A stretch of 64,000 bases of DNA from an uncultured Bacteriovoracaceae bacterium (GCA_937923325.1 CAKZUQ010000013.1:62001-126000); one strand, 5' to 3'. Counted from the stretch's first letter, positions 34,699 through 44,449 are shown. The notes: generated from the letters alone by a model not told the origin. A program made the numbers and translations.

Positions 34699-35139
34699 CT
34701 ATTTTGCTATATAAATAGCAGAATTTTTTTCATTTTCACTAACTTCAACTTTAGTTACTCGCACTCTCCCATTAGTACTTTTAGCTATCATTTCATTGAC
34801 TTTTTCGTAAACAAATTTTGCAGTACCTTCCATACCTGCATTTGGTAACACCCTAAGTTGAATTATCCCATCACGATCCATTTGTTCAAATTTTTCAAGA
34901 TAAGGATCATCACTGGCCACTAAAAATGTGTGATCAAACATTTCTTTCAACCAACTCTTAACCTCTTTTAATCCACCAAAATCCATAACCCACATCTCCT
35001 GAGTCATAGTTTCACAAGCAAATTCCATATAAAATTCCCTACTATAACCATGAACAAAACGACAGTGAGATTCTGCTTTCCATTGCCTATGCGTACACGG
35101 ATAGCCTATAAATCTTTTCGTTGATATAAAATGTGACAT
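34699..35139 (-). CDS. queD: 6-pyruvoyl-tetrahydropterin synthase/QueD family protein
   Basis: The 146-residue protein belongs to the T-fold PTPS/QueD family, which makes 6-carboxy-tetrahydropterin for queuosine or related pterins. The N-terminal block PCTHRQWKAESHCRFVHGYSREF replaces the usual HGH zinc pair with HGY, a variant I recall from an alphaproteobacterial-type subgroup. The catalytic cysteine and first histidine are kept. VKVNEMI-like and LPNAGMEGTAKFVYEKV regions follow. AAGGATAA in the end of the methyltransferase gene serves as ribosome site, so the two are coupled. Confidence 0.82.
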   Translation of the reverse strand: MSHFISTKRFIGYPCTHRQWKAESHCRFVHGYSREFYMEFACETMTQEMWVMDFGGLKEVKSWLKEMFDHTFLVASDDPYLEKFEQMDRDGIIQLRVLPNAGMEGTAKFVYEKVNEMIAKSTNGRVRVTKVEVSENEKNSAIYIAK

Positions 35140-35811
35140 TTATTTATCCTTTTTTACAATAACGCTTATTCTGTATTCTGACTCATGTTCAGGAGCTTCG
35201 TATTTTAAAACTGTCATATCTTTAAATAAGTTTAATAGTTCTTTATCTTTTAAATAGTATGATTTTGGATTTTTTTGATGAAATTTCTTTTGTCTCTCTC
35301 TTATATGATGAGCTTCAAAAATAATTAGCCCTTCGGGCTTTAGCCATTCTTTCATTTTTTTTATTAATTTTCTGTCTAAATAATAAAAACAAACTATTAC
35401 ATCTAAGCTTTCTTTTTCAATTTTATATGTATCCAATGAGGCTTCGATTGTCTTTATTTTTACACCTAGCTCTTTGGAAAGTTTTTTGGCCTTATCGATT
35501 GCAACACTACTAATATCAATTCCGGTAACGTTATGACCTTTTTGGGCCAAGAACACTGCATTCCTTCCCTCTCCCATTCCCATATCTAAAATAGTACTCT
35601 CATTCTTTATATAGCTAAAATTTTCTGCTAAAAACTTAGCTGGAGCTTTTCCATATACGTAAGATTTTTTATTATATCGATTATTCCAAGCATTCCTTCC
35701 ACTTATATTAGAGTTTTTTTCACCAGAGAGTTGATTTAAACGCCTTAAAGAAATTGGTTCCTTAGCAAATAAAAAAGAGCTAAAAATATAAGATATAATA
35801 AGTAATTTCAT
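35140..35811 (-). CDS. SAM-dependent methyltransferase with an apparent signal peptide
   Basis: About 223 residues. From residue 45 the class I methyltransferase fold is clear: TILDMGMGEGRNAVFLAQKGHNVTGIDIS is motif I and the acidic loop, and DVIVCFYYLDRKLIKKMKEWLKPEGLIIFEAH holds motifs IV to VI. It is closest in feel to TehB-like enzymes. The N-terminus, from an ATG at 35811 with GAGAT upstream, reads MKLLIISYIFSSFLFA, a good Sec signal, which is odd for an enzyme that needs SAM. The frame is also open to 35832, adding seven residues (MINYRDY) without removing the hydrophobic stretch. It lies between an unknown gene and queD. Confidence 0.8.
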   Translation of the reverse strand: MKLLIISYIFSSFLFAKEPISLRRLNQLSGEKNSNISGRNAWNNRYNKKSYVYGKAPAKFLAENFSYIKNESTILDMGMGEGRNAVFLAQKGHNVTGIDISSVAIDKAKKLSKELGVKIKTIEASLDTYKIEKESLDVIVCFYYLDRKLIKKMKEWLKPEGLIIFEAHHIRERQKKFHQKNPKSYYLKDKELLNLFKDMTVLKYEAPEHESEYRISVIVKKDK

Positions 35812-35824
35812 ATAATCTCGATAA

Positions 35825-36343
35825 TTAATCATCTAATAAATCAGGATATTCTTCATCTTGAATGAAGTCATCCAATTTATCATCAATTCGTATTTCTCCA
35901 TCAACTCTTAACTCAATATCATGAATATTATCAGATTCTAAAGTTTCATCCAAGTGAATATCTAAACCAGATAGTTCAGCATCAATAAAAAGTACAACTT
36001 GTTGATAAAAATTATCAATTTTTGTGAGTCTTCTCGTAACTTCGTCATCAATTGTATTTGGCATATCTTGAGTTGTCTTTAGGTACCAGTATAATTTATC
36101 AACTTCGCAATAAAAAGTATTTAAGACTTCAATAACTTCAACAGGACAGTGTGATAGATTTTCAATACTTGCATGTGCATATCGGTTTTCAAATACTTCT
36201 TTAAATACTCCTCTATTTCTTTTTAAAGAGAATGCTTCAATATAATCTGTGGATCTAATAGTAATACGATTATATAAATTTGTTGCATCTAACTTAAATA
36301 GTATTAGAAATTTTTGATCAATCTCTGTGTGCTTACTTTTCAA
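35825..36343 (-). CDS. Conserved-looking cytoplasmic protein of unknown function
   Basis: A 172-residue acidic protein with no signal peptide and no motif I recognise. The N-terminal two thirds are predicted helical with paired aromatic residues (YCEVDKLYWYLKTTQDM). The tail (from about 120) is strongly acidic (LDETLESDNIHDIELRVDGEIRIDDKLDDFIQDEEYPDLLDD). It starts with a TTG, seven bases after GGAG, that overlaps the upstream stop as TTGA. It is the second gene of the four-gene unit 36792-34699. Function unknown. Confidence 0.65.
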   Translation of the reverse strand: MKSKHTEIDQKFLILFKLDATNLYNRITIRSTDYIEAFSLKRNRGVFKEVFENRYAHASIENLSHCPVEVIEVLNTFYCEVDKLYWYLKTTQDMPNTIDDEVTRRLTKIDNFYQQVVLFIDAELSGLDIHLDETLESDNIHDIELRVDGEIRIDDKLDDFIQDEEYPDLLDD

Positions 36344-36792
36344 AGTTTTTCTCCAGAAATATGAACTCTTCTCTTAGCTCCTGGCCACTCATTTCTTTTT
36401 AAATTCTTTGCGGCGATAGTTTCACTAAGGGCATAGCTATACTTTGATAAAGAACAAGGTAGGCTTGAAAAGAAATAATTATTCCTATTAAATATATATT
36501 TCTTGTCATTGGTATTTTCAAAAGAACTTAATAAATAAAAGTTCATAGAATCTCTTCTTAAAAGTAACATCATTATTTTTCGAATTTTATTATTGAAGTA
36601 TTTAAGCTTAGATATATTATCTATTACTATGACGACATGTATTTTTTCTTTAGATCTAGAAAGGCTATAAATATCTTCTAAATCAACAGGAACTAAAGAT
36701 AAACTATTACTTTTTAGATGCTTATCTAAATTAATAAAATTGATATCTATTTGTGCTGATAAATTTAAATAATAGACCCATTCGTTCTTCAT
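36340..36792 (-). CDS. Protein of unknown function heading the queD operon
   Basis: A 150-residue protein with an alpha/beta pattern: VVIVIDNISKLKYFNNKIRKIMMLLLRRDSMNFYLLSS has the alternation of a receiver- or P-loop-like sheet, but no phospho-acceptor or Walker motif can be seen. The C-terminus is basic (LKRNEWPGAKRRVHISGEKL). It overlaps the next gene by four bases. The ATG at 36792 is preceded by a weak ribosome site. I cannot assign a function; conservation of the pair in relatives would be the first clue. Confidence 0.6.
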   Translation of the reverse strand: MKNEWVYYLNLSAQIDINFINLDKHLKSNSLSLVPVDLEDIYSLSRSKEKIHVVIVIDNISKLKYFNNKIRKIMMLLLRRDSMNFYLLSSFENTNDKKYIFNRNNYFFSSLPCSLSKYSYALSETIAAKNLKRNEWPGAKRRVHISGEKL

Positions 36793-36854
36793 AAAATAAT
36801 AATCGGTATGTGGAATCTTTAAAATGAGCTTTAAATAGAATTAAAATGGTTCGG

Positions 36855-36875
36855 AAAAAAGGTCCATCCTTGGAC
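36855..36875 (-). promoter_or_regulatory. Hairpin with T-run in the leader of the 36792 operon
   Basis: Read on the minus strand, GTCCA-AGGA-TGGAC (36862-36875) forms a five-pair stem-loop, followed after one C by six T residues (36855-36860). It lies about 65-85 bases upstream of the 36792 start and after the groEL terminator. It could be an attenuator or a weak terminator of a short leader. The rest of the 226-base gap between 36793 and 37018 shows no gene I can support. Confidence 0.3.
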
Positions 36876-36965
36876 AAAAAACCTTTCCCTGGTCGCAAAA
36901 TAGTTTCATTAATTTTCCGAGTAATCAAGTACAATACTGAAGTGTAATATTTTGTTTGATTTAAT

Positions 36966-36993
36966 AAAAAAAGGCCTATCTTTAAGATAGGCC
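36966..36993 (-). terminator. Rho-independent terminator of groESL
   Basis: On the minus strand GGCCTATC-TTAAA-GATAGGCC (36973-36993) is a perfect eight-pair stem with a five-base loop, followed by seven T residues (36966-36972). It starts 26 bases past the groEL stop and is the strongest terminator in the window. Confidence 0.9.
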
Positions 36994-37018
36994 ATGATAT
37001 TTTGAAAAAATTTAATTA

Positions 37019-38671
<1,653 letters not shown>

Positions 38672-38687
38672 TTAAACTCCTTAATGA

Positions 38688-38975
38688 TTAATTAAAAACT
38701 GCTAAGATACTAGTTTCTCTCATTATTAATAAATTCTCTGATTCAACCTTTACTTCTGCATGCATTGCTCTTTCAAACAAAACCTTATCCCCTACCTTAA
38801 CAGTCAGGTTATTTAAAGACCCATCAAAGTTTCTAGACCCTTCTCCAACAGCAATAACTTCACCAATAGATGGCTTTTCAGCAGAGCTTCCAGGAATGAT
38901 TATTCCTCCAGCTGTTTTATTCTCTTCTTCAACTCTCTTTATTAATACACGATCGTGCAATGGCTTAACCGACAT
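38688..38975 (-). CDS. groS: Co-chaperonin GroES
   Basis: The 95-residue protein has the GroES start [32 protein letters not shown], which includes the mobile loop that contacts GroEL, and the [17 protein letters not shown] end. It caps the GroEL cage. It leads the groES-groEL operon. The 139 bases upstream, shared with a divergent lipoprotein gene, contain no CIRCE inverted repeat, so control is not by HrcA at this site. Confidence 0.98.
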   Translation of the reverse strand: MSVKPLHDRVLIKRVEEENKTAGGIIIPGSSAEKPSIGEVIAVGEGSRNFDGSLNNLTVKVGDKVLFERAMHAEVKVESENLLIMRETSILAVFN

Positions 38976-39114
38976 AATGACTCCTATATTTCTAATTATT
39001 ACAATATAAAGATGGTTCTGATTTTCTCACTGTCAACCCTAGGTATCTACTAATTTCTTGATAACTTCTTCCGATAAGTAATAAAGAATGTTTACCCAGA
39101 TAAGGATTGAATAT

Positions 39115-39627
39115 ATGAAAACGGCCTGCACTGCTTTTGTAATGATTATACTCGCGACTAGCTGCGCTAAAAAGTTTTCTATGGAAGACTCTTTAGATAC
39201 AATAAATAGAAACTTTGCAACAACTGATAAAGTTCAAGTTCTTTCATCGTCTACTGGTAATAAAAGTATTCTAAGGTTTAACGAAGATAAAGACTTTACT
39301 ATTCCAGACTTTATAAATATTAGCTCTGGTGTTGCTACTAATCAATATGCGAAAATATTCTTTGATTACTCCGATATCACAAATTCCTATGCATACTTTT
39401 GTAGATACTACCCATCAAGTGATTTAGATGTCTTAGAGTTTGAGAACTGTTTTTTAAATCAATATACAGAATCTCAATATGACTCCATACCTAGCGTTTC
39501 AACTCAATTGTATTTTCATTCTGGATATCGTGATTTAGTAAGAGCAGAAAACTCAATTATTTTAGAAATTTTCAATGATAGAGATCAAACAACTATCAAT
39601 GCTGAAGTTCAAATAGAAACATATTAA
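39115..39627 (+). CDS. Lipoprotein of unknown function
   Basis: The protein of about 170 residues starts at the ATG at 39115 (AAGGA nine bases before it), giving a clean lipoprotein signal, MKTACTAFVMIILATSC, with the lipobox cysteine in LATSC. A longer frame from 39088 would bury the signal. The mature part is rich in Ser/Thr/Asn and aromatic residues with a beta-sheet pattern and four or so spaced residues (YFCRYYPSSDLDVLEFENCF) that include two cysteines. No family is recognised. It is divergent from groES. Confidence 0.68.
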   Translation: MKTACTAFVMIILATSCAKKFSMEDSLDTINRNFATTDKVQVLSSSTGNKSILRFNEDKDFTIPDFINISSGVATNQYAKIFFDYSDITNSYAYFCRYYPSSDLDVLEFENCFLNQYTESQYDSIPSVSTQLYFHSGYRDLVRAENSIILEIFNDRDQTTINAEVQIETY

Positions 39628-39723
39628 GATCTTTTTTCCTCATATTGCATACCAAAATAGTTAGAAATAAAATTAAACAACCACTAATGAATATTAATAA
39701 AAAATTAATAAAAAAGGTTGTTT

Positions 39724-40590
39724 ATGAATTATTATTTAATCATCATGTCACTTCTAGTGACTTTTCTACTAAATCTCTCAACAGCGAGTGCTTCTGCATT
39801 TGATTTCTCAAAGTGTACTTTACCAAAAACAGAAACAATCGTTATTGGATGTACTAAAGATTGTGGAAAATTTAATAAGAAAGCACTCTATAAGTTTGCA
39901 AAGAAATCTGGATACAATGTAGAACTAATAGACCTGTACTCTCAAAGACAATCTATAGATATTGATGCTGTGGATGGAATTTTAATTCCAGGAGGAGCAG
40001 ATATAAACCCTAAGTATTACATCGAAGGGTTAGACGAAAAGTTAAAAGAAAAAATTAAAAGCTTAGATCACTTGATCGATTATTCAGAATCAGGAGATAG
40101 AAGAGATCCATTTGAATATGGACTACTGAAAAAATATTTTGCGAACTCAAAATTCAAAAGCACTCCTATTCTTGGAATCTGTAGAGGAATGCAAATGTTG
40201 GGTGTATCTCAAGGAATACCTCTATATGTAGATATAAAAGCTGAACTTGGTATTAGAAACAGAAGATATAAATTAGATAAAATTTTTCTACAATCCAAAA
40301 AATCTTCTATTAACAAAATCATGAAAGATATGAAATTTAGAGCCGTTGAGCTTCATCATCAAGGTCCAAGAGTTGATTATTTTAAAAAGAATAAAGCTAA
40401 ATGGCCAAATATTGAATTAACAGGTCTGTCTAATAAAGGAAGAATTGCAGAAGTTCTAGAGTGGACAGATAGACCGATTTTAGGAGTTCAATTCCACCCT
40501 GAATATACTTATGGAAAAGTCAGAAGAAGAATTTTCTCTTGGCTTTTAAATCAAGCTTGTCACAAAAAATTAATAAAAAATAACTTTTAA
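39724..40590 (+). CDS. Secreted class I glutamine amidotransferase/gamma-glutamyl hydrolase-like protein (peptidase C26)
   Basis: The protein of about 288 residues has a signal peptide (MNYYLIIMSLLVTFLLNLSTASA) and then a C26 fold. DGILIPGGADINPKYY, the nucleophile elbow ILGICRGMQML and GVQFHPEYTYGKV provide the Cys-His-Glu triad. Cytosolic relatives such as PuuD hydrolyse gamma-glutamyl compounds; here secretion implies action on peptides or cell-wall fragments outside the cytoplasm, which is inference. The ATG at 39724 sits six bases after AAGG. It precedes the M1-like gene by 14 bases, so they are likely one operon. Confidence 0.85.
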   Translation: MNYYLIIMSLLVTFLLNLSTASASAFDFSKCTLPKTETIVIGCTKDCGKFNKKALYKFAKKSGYNVELIDLYSQRQSIDIDAVDGILIPGGADINPKYYIEGLDEKLKEKIKSLDHLIDYSESGDRRDPFEYGLLKKYFANSKFKSTPILGICRGMQMLGVSQGIPLYVDIKAELGIRNRRYKLDKIFLQSKKSSINKIMKDMKFRAVELHHQGPRVDYFKKNKAKWPNIELTGLSNKGRIAEVLEWTDRPILGVQFHPEYTYGKVRRRIFSWLLNQACHKKLIKNNF

Positions 40591-40604
40591 TATAAAGGAT
40601 TAAA

Positions 40605-41957
40605 ATGAAACTACTATTATTACTTAGCTTTTTTAGTTTAGCTTATGCTGGTATAGAGCAAGCTCCTCCAGCTTTTGCACACAAAAAATCTAAAGCAGTA
40701 TTTATCGACTTTACAAAAGCTTTATATGAAATAACTTATGATTATAAAAAAGCAAAAGCTAATGTAATTACAACAATAAGCTACATAGCTAAAAATGATG
40801 GTCATATAATTTTTGATTCTGTTCACGCTCCTACAAAATCATATATTGATGGTATTGAAGTACAAACAAGTTTAATTAGTACTCCGGATAATGCAACTAA
40901 AGTGAGGGTTTCTGATACTGTTATAAAGAAAGGTTCACACACTTTAAAGATCTACACTCCTTTAAATGATGGTGTTGCATTTACCAAAAAAGGTGTCTCT
41001 AGTGCATTTTTTATTAAAGACTTAACAGATAGAAAATTTTTAGAAAAATATGTTCCTTCAAATTACGAATATGATCAATATCAAATGACATTTAAAGTAA
41101 AAGTTACTGGCTCAATCAATAGATATAATATTTTTTCAAATGGTATTGTTACAGAAACTGCGAAAAATGAATTTACTGTTAAATATCCTAGTTTTTATAC
41201 TTCATCTTCTGTTTTTTATCACATAGTGCCAAATCATAAGTTTAAGAGATTAAATTTTAAATTTAAATCGATAAGTGGAAAGTTAATTCCAGTTAAAATT
41301 TACTCTATATCAAAACTTAGAAATATGTTTTTTGCCAAGAAGACAGTAAAGGTTTTAAAAGAGCTAGAGAAAGATTATGGCCCGTGGCCTCACCCTTCTC
41401 TAATTATCTATGGTACAAAGTTAAAGGGTGGAATGGAGTACGTGGGAGGAACTGTAACCTCTCTATTATCTCTTGATCATGAGTTACAGCATAGTTATTT
41501 TGCAAAAGGTATAATCCCAGCCAACGGTAATTCAGGATGGATGGATGAAGCAATTGCAAGTTGGAGAGACAAAGGCCACAAGTCTACGAGTACTGTTGAA
41601 TACGAGACATTTAATCTAGGAAATCATAGTGTATACACAAGAAAAACAGATGATAACTCATACGCCAAAGGAAGATCCTTTATATCCTATTTAGACTATC
41701 AATTAAAAAGTTTAGGTTTGAAAGGGATGAAAGACTTTTTGAGAGATTACTTTAAAAGGAGAAAGTTCACAACAGTAACTACTAAGGACTTCATAGCGGA
41801 TTTAAATAATTATGCAAAACATGACTTTCAAGCAGCGTTTGATCAGTATGTTTTTGGTTCTAAGATGTCTAAAACTGAAAAATCTAATGTGTCTTCTTCT
41901 AAAGAAAATCCTCATCATGGACATATGAGTCAGGAAGACTTTAACTCACTTCTATAA
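40605..41957 (+). CDS. Secreted M1-like (gluzincin) metallopeptidase
   Basis: The 450-residue protein starts with a signal peptide (residues 1-15). The zinc site is HELQH followed after exactly 18 residues by the third ligand E in WMDEAIASW, the HEXXH-X18-E pattern of M1 peptidases. GGMEYVGG about 20 residues earlier corresponds to the GxMEN exopeptidase motif with Tyr in place of Asn. The N-terminal 200 residues form a beta-rich domain. The C-terminus is His/Ser-rich (ENPHHGHMS). It probably cuts peptides in the periplasm or outside the cell. The changed GxMEN residue could mean altered specificity. It pairs with the C26 protein. Confidence 0.85.
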   Translation: MKLLLLLSFFSLAYAGIEQAPPAFAHKKSKAVFIDFTKALYEITYDYKKAKANVITTISYIAKNDGHIIFDSVHAPTKSYIDGIEVQTSLISTPDNATKVRVSDTVIKKGSHTLKIYTPLNDGVAFTKKGVSSAFFIKDLTDRKFLEKYVPSNYEYDQYQMTFKVKVTGSINRYNIFSNGIVTETAKNEFTVKYPSFYTSSSVFYHIVPNHKFKRLNFKFKSISGKLIPVKIYSISKLRNMFFAKKTVKVLKELEKDYGPWPHPSLIIYGTKLKGGMEYVGGTVTSLLSLDHELQHSYFAKGIIPANGNSGWMDEAIASWRDKGHKSTSTVEYETFNLGNHSVYTRKTDDNSYAKGRSFISYLDYQLKSLGLKGMKDFLRDYFKRRKFTTVTTKDFIADLNNYAKHDFQAAFDQYVFGSKMSKTEKSNVSSSKENPHHGHMSQEDFNSLL

Positions 41958-41968
41958 ATATATTTAAT

Positions 41969-41999
41969 CTCCTAGAAAGCAAATATTCCTTTCTAGGAG
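41969..41999 (+). terminator. Stem-loop after the M1-like gene
   Basis: CTCCTAGAAAG and CTTTCTAGGAG form a perfect 11-pair stem with a nine-base loop, 12 bases past the stop. Only GTCTTT follows, so the T-run is poor. It may be a weak terminator or an mRNA-stabilising 3' hairpin for the C26-M1 operon. Confidence 0.55.
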
Positions 42000-42024
42000 G
42001 TCTTTCACAAAGAATTAAGAATAT

Positions 42025-42054
42025 TTTACATACTGCACAGCTTTTCATTATATA
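42025..42054 (+). promoter_or_regulatory. Putative sigma-70 promoter
   Basis: TTTACA (42025-42030), an 18-base spacer and TATATA (42049-42054) give a reasonable -35/-10 pair. It lies about 65 bases upstream of the small secreted protein gene at 42119. Confidence 0.4.
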
Positions 42055-42118
42055 AATTTTGAAACATGTTATTCTCTCAAGAACTTAATCACCAATATAA
42101 CAAATGGAGAGAAAAAAC

Positions 42119-42550
42119 ATGAAAAGAACAATCACTTTAATTGCTATTTTATCACTAGTATCATTATCTGCACTTTCTCAAAGAAGAAGCTCTGGAAATG
42201 TAAGAGGTGGAATCTCTATTGGTAATGGTGACGATGTTATTAGAATCGACATCAATAACAGATCAAGAGAAACAAGAAGCCTTAAACAAAGAGTAAGAAA
42301 GCTTGAAAGAGCAGTAAATCAACTTCAAAATATGGTTTATGACCTTCAAGATGATAGAGATGTAGTAGTAGTAGATCTACAATTTAAGTGTAAGACTGTT
42401 AGAACCTCATGGGGTACAACATATTATGGAAAACCAGCAAGAACAGAAGCTTCTGCAAGAGAATCATCTATACAAGCTTGCTTAAGAAAAGAAAGTTTCT
42501 CAAGTAGTTGTTCTACAAGAGAAGCAAAAACTACTTGTTGGCAAGAATAA
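42119..42550 (+). CDS. Small secreted Cys-containing protein
   Basis: About 143 residues from the ATG at 42119, which has GGAGAG at the right distance; a longer frame from 42104 lacks this. A signal peptide (MKRTITLIAILSLVSLSALS) is followed by an Arg/Ser-rich stretch, a short coiled coil (LKQRVRKLERAVNQLQNMVYDL) and a C-terminal domain with four cysteines (FKCKTVRTSWG, IQACLRKESFSSSCSTREAKTTCW). The C-terminal block looks like a small disulfide domain found as a module in other secreted Bdellovibrio-type proteins, but I cannot name it. It has its own promoter candidate and ends one base from the EamA gene. Confidence 0.68.
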   Translation: MKRTITLIAILSLVSLSALSQRRSSGNVRGGISIGNGDDVIRIDINNRSRETRSLKQRVRKLERAVNQLQNMVYDLQDDRDVVVVDLQFKCKTVRTSWGTTYYGKPARTEASARESSIQACLRKESFSSSCSTREAKTTCWQE

Positions 42551-43423
42551 TTAGATAACGAATTTCATACCAATAAAAAATAATACTAATGCCATCAAGA
42601 GATATTTTGATGGCATTTTTTTTGTCCAGATACATTCAAACAATGATGCGAACAACACAGATGTAATTGATATAGCAGTTACAGCAGCCAAATTTTCTGC
42701 TGTTTGGATTGCTTTTAAATATAGAGCAAGAGATACAACTGTTCCTAACACTACCCCTAAGATAATATAGAGCCTTGTTTTATTATTTGATTCTTTAAAG
42801 TGCTTAATAAAATCAAAGTTTATAAATAGCCTAATAATTATATACGAAGCGATTGCTCCAACACATCGATAAAAATTCCCTTCAAATGAAGTTAAGTCTT
42901 TATTTAAATCGAATGCATGTCTAGTAATTAAAATACCTATAGCGTCTAAGGCCATACCAATAAAAGCAAAAGTTAGACCTTTAAGTCCCCAAGACTTACT
43001 TATTTTGAAGTTTTCAAAAGAGAAGATGACAATACATAAGATAAAAAAGAAAATACCTATAAGTTTAGATAAAACGATAGATTGACCTAAAAATATGTAT
43101 GCTAATAATCCAACAATTATTGGGTTAAAACCAAAAAGTAACATCGTTCTTCCTGGCCCAATCTCCTTAAAAGATTGCATCATGAAGATGTCCCCTATTC
43201 CTAACCCAACAAAGCCAGAAAGAAAAAAGAACCAAAAATTAGTTGTTTCAATATGGTGAAAACCAGTACTACAAAGAACAATCACTCCAAATATAACACA
43301 AGCAATCACAGCTTTTGCTACGTTCATCCACAAAGAAGAAAAACGTCTACTATAATGAGTAAAAAACTGAGATCCCATAGCAAAAGAGATACAGGCGAGT
43401 AAGGCCAATAAAGATGCATTCAT
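42551..43423 (-). CDS. EamA/DMT-family transporter
   Basis: The 290-residue protein has ten predicted membrane helices in two repeats of five, the 10-TMS DMT layout. The first EamA half ends with a Phe-rich helix (ILCIVIFSFENFKISK) and the second begins at GLTFAFIGMALDAIGIL. Members export metabolites or nucleotide sugars, but the substrate cannot be read. It is divergent from oxyR with 78 bases between. Confidence 0.86.
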   Translation of the reverse strand: MNASLLALLACISFAMGSQFFTHYSRRFSSLWMNVAKAVIACVIFGVIVLCSTGFHHIETTNFWFFFLSGFVGLGIGDIFMMQSFKEIGPGRTMLLFGFNPIIVGLLAYIFLGQSIVLSKLIGIFFFILCIVIFSFENFKISKSWGLKGLTFAFIGMALDAIGILITRHAFDLNKDLTSFEGNFYRCVGAIASYIIIRLFINFDFIKHFKESNNKTRLYIILGVVLGTVVSLALYLKAIQTAENLAAVTAISITSVLFASLFECIWTKKMPSKYLLMALVLFFIGMKFVI

Positions 43424-43501
43424 ATAGATTATTTAACACAAAGTGTATTTATGATCCATAAATAATATGTATTAATATGTAAAAATATATAAGGATTATC
43501 T

Positions 43502-44443
43502 ATGACATTAACACAAATAGAATACGTTATCGCTGTTGCAAAACATGGTCACTTTGGTAGAGCTGCAGAAGCCTGTTTTGTTACTCAACCAACACTGAGT
43601 ATGCAAATACAAAAACTTGAAGAAGAACTTCAAGTCACTATTTTTGATAGATCTAGAAATCCTATAAAAGCAACACTTGAAGGAATATCTGTAATTGAGC
43701 AGGGCAAGAAAGTCATAAGTGAACACAAAAAGATCTTCACTCTCATAGAACAATCAAAAGACGAAGTTGTTGGCGAGTTCAAGTTAGCAGTAATTCCAAC
43801 ACTATCTCCTTTTACGATCCCTTTATTCATACAGAGCTTTGTTTCAAAATATCCCAAAGTAAATATCCAGATTGTTGAACACACTACAGATGAAATCATA
43901 AGGCTATTAAAAGATGATTTAATTGATGGAGCTCTTTTAGTAACTCCCCTTGAAGAAAAAACGATTATTGAAAAAGTATTATATTACGAACCATTCTATT
44001 TATTTGCATCAAAAAATCATAAAATGAACAAAAAGAAATCAGTAAAACAAGAAGAGTTAGATATCAATGATATCTGGCTTTTAAATAAAGGGAATTGTTT
44101 TAGAGACCAGATTTTAAATATTTGCTCTAAATCAAAAAACTTAAAGCTCACAAATCCAATTAACTTTGAATCAGGAAACTTTGAAACATTAAAAAATATG
44201 GTTTTAAGTGGATGTGGCTACACTTTACTTCCACAGATGGCGGTGAGTTCTTTAGATAAAAAACACCAAGAACTCGTTACACCTTTTTCCAAACCAATTC
44301 CGACAAGAGAAGTTTCCTTAGTGCATAGCAAGCATAGTGTAAAAAACAAGATTCTTAACGCTCTGGAAGAAGAAATTTTACTTCACGTGCCAGAAGAACT
44401 TTTGGAATTCAATCAAAAAAAACAAGAGATTATAGATATCTAA
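43502..44443 (+). CDS. oxyR: Hydrogen-peroxide-sensing regulator OxyR
   Basis: The 313-residue LysR-family protein has the N-terminal winged helix (TLTQIEYVIAVAKHGHFGRAAEACFVTQPTLSMQIQKLEEEL) and the substrate-binding-like domain. The two redox cysteines fall at 199 and 208 in GNCFRDQILNIC, the same numbers and context as in E. coli OxyR (GHCLRDQ...C). They should form the activating disulfide when peroxide rises. The 2-Cys peroxiredoxin gene follows, and between them is a perfect OxyR operator. I therefore assign OxyR rather than a generic LysR. Confidence 0.93.
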   Translation: MTLTQIEYVIAVAKHGHFGRAAEACFVTQPTLSMQIQKLEEELQVTIFDRSRNPIKATLEGISVIEQGKKVISEHKKIFTLIEQSKDEVVGEFKLAVIPTLSPFTIPLFIQSFVSKYPKVNIQIVEHTTDEIIRLLKDDLIDGALLVTPLEEKTIIEKVLYYEPFYLFASKNHKMNKKKSVKQEELDINDIWLLNKGNCFRDQILNICSKSKNLKLTNPINFESGNFETLKNMVLSGCGYTLLPQMAVSSLDKKHQELVTPFSKPIPTREVSLVHSKHSVKNKILNALEEEILLHVPEELLEFNQKKQEIIDI

Positions 44444-44449
44444 AAAGTT

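Noticed and set aside
36731..36934. Open frame covering the leader of the 36792 operon
   Set aside because: It needs a TTG start without a ribosome site, overlaps the real gene and crosses the T-run hairpin.
39003..39036. TTGACA/TATATT as a sigma-70 promoter for groES
   Set aside because: The spacer is 20-22 bases, too long for a normal sigma-70 promoter.
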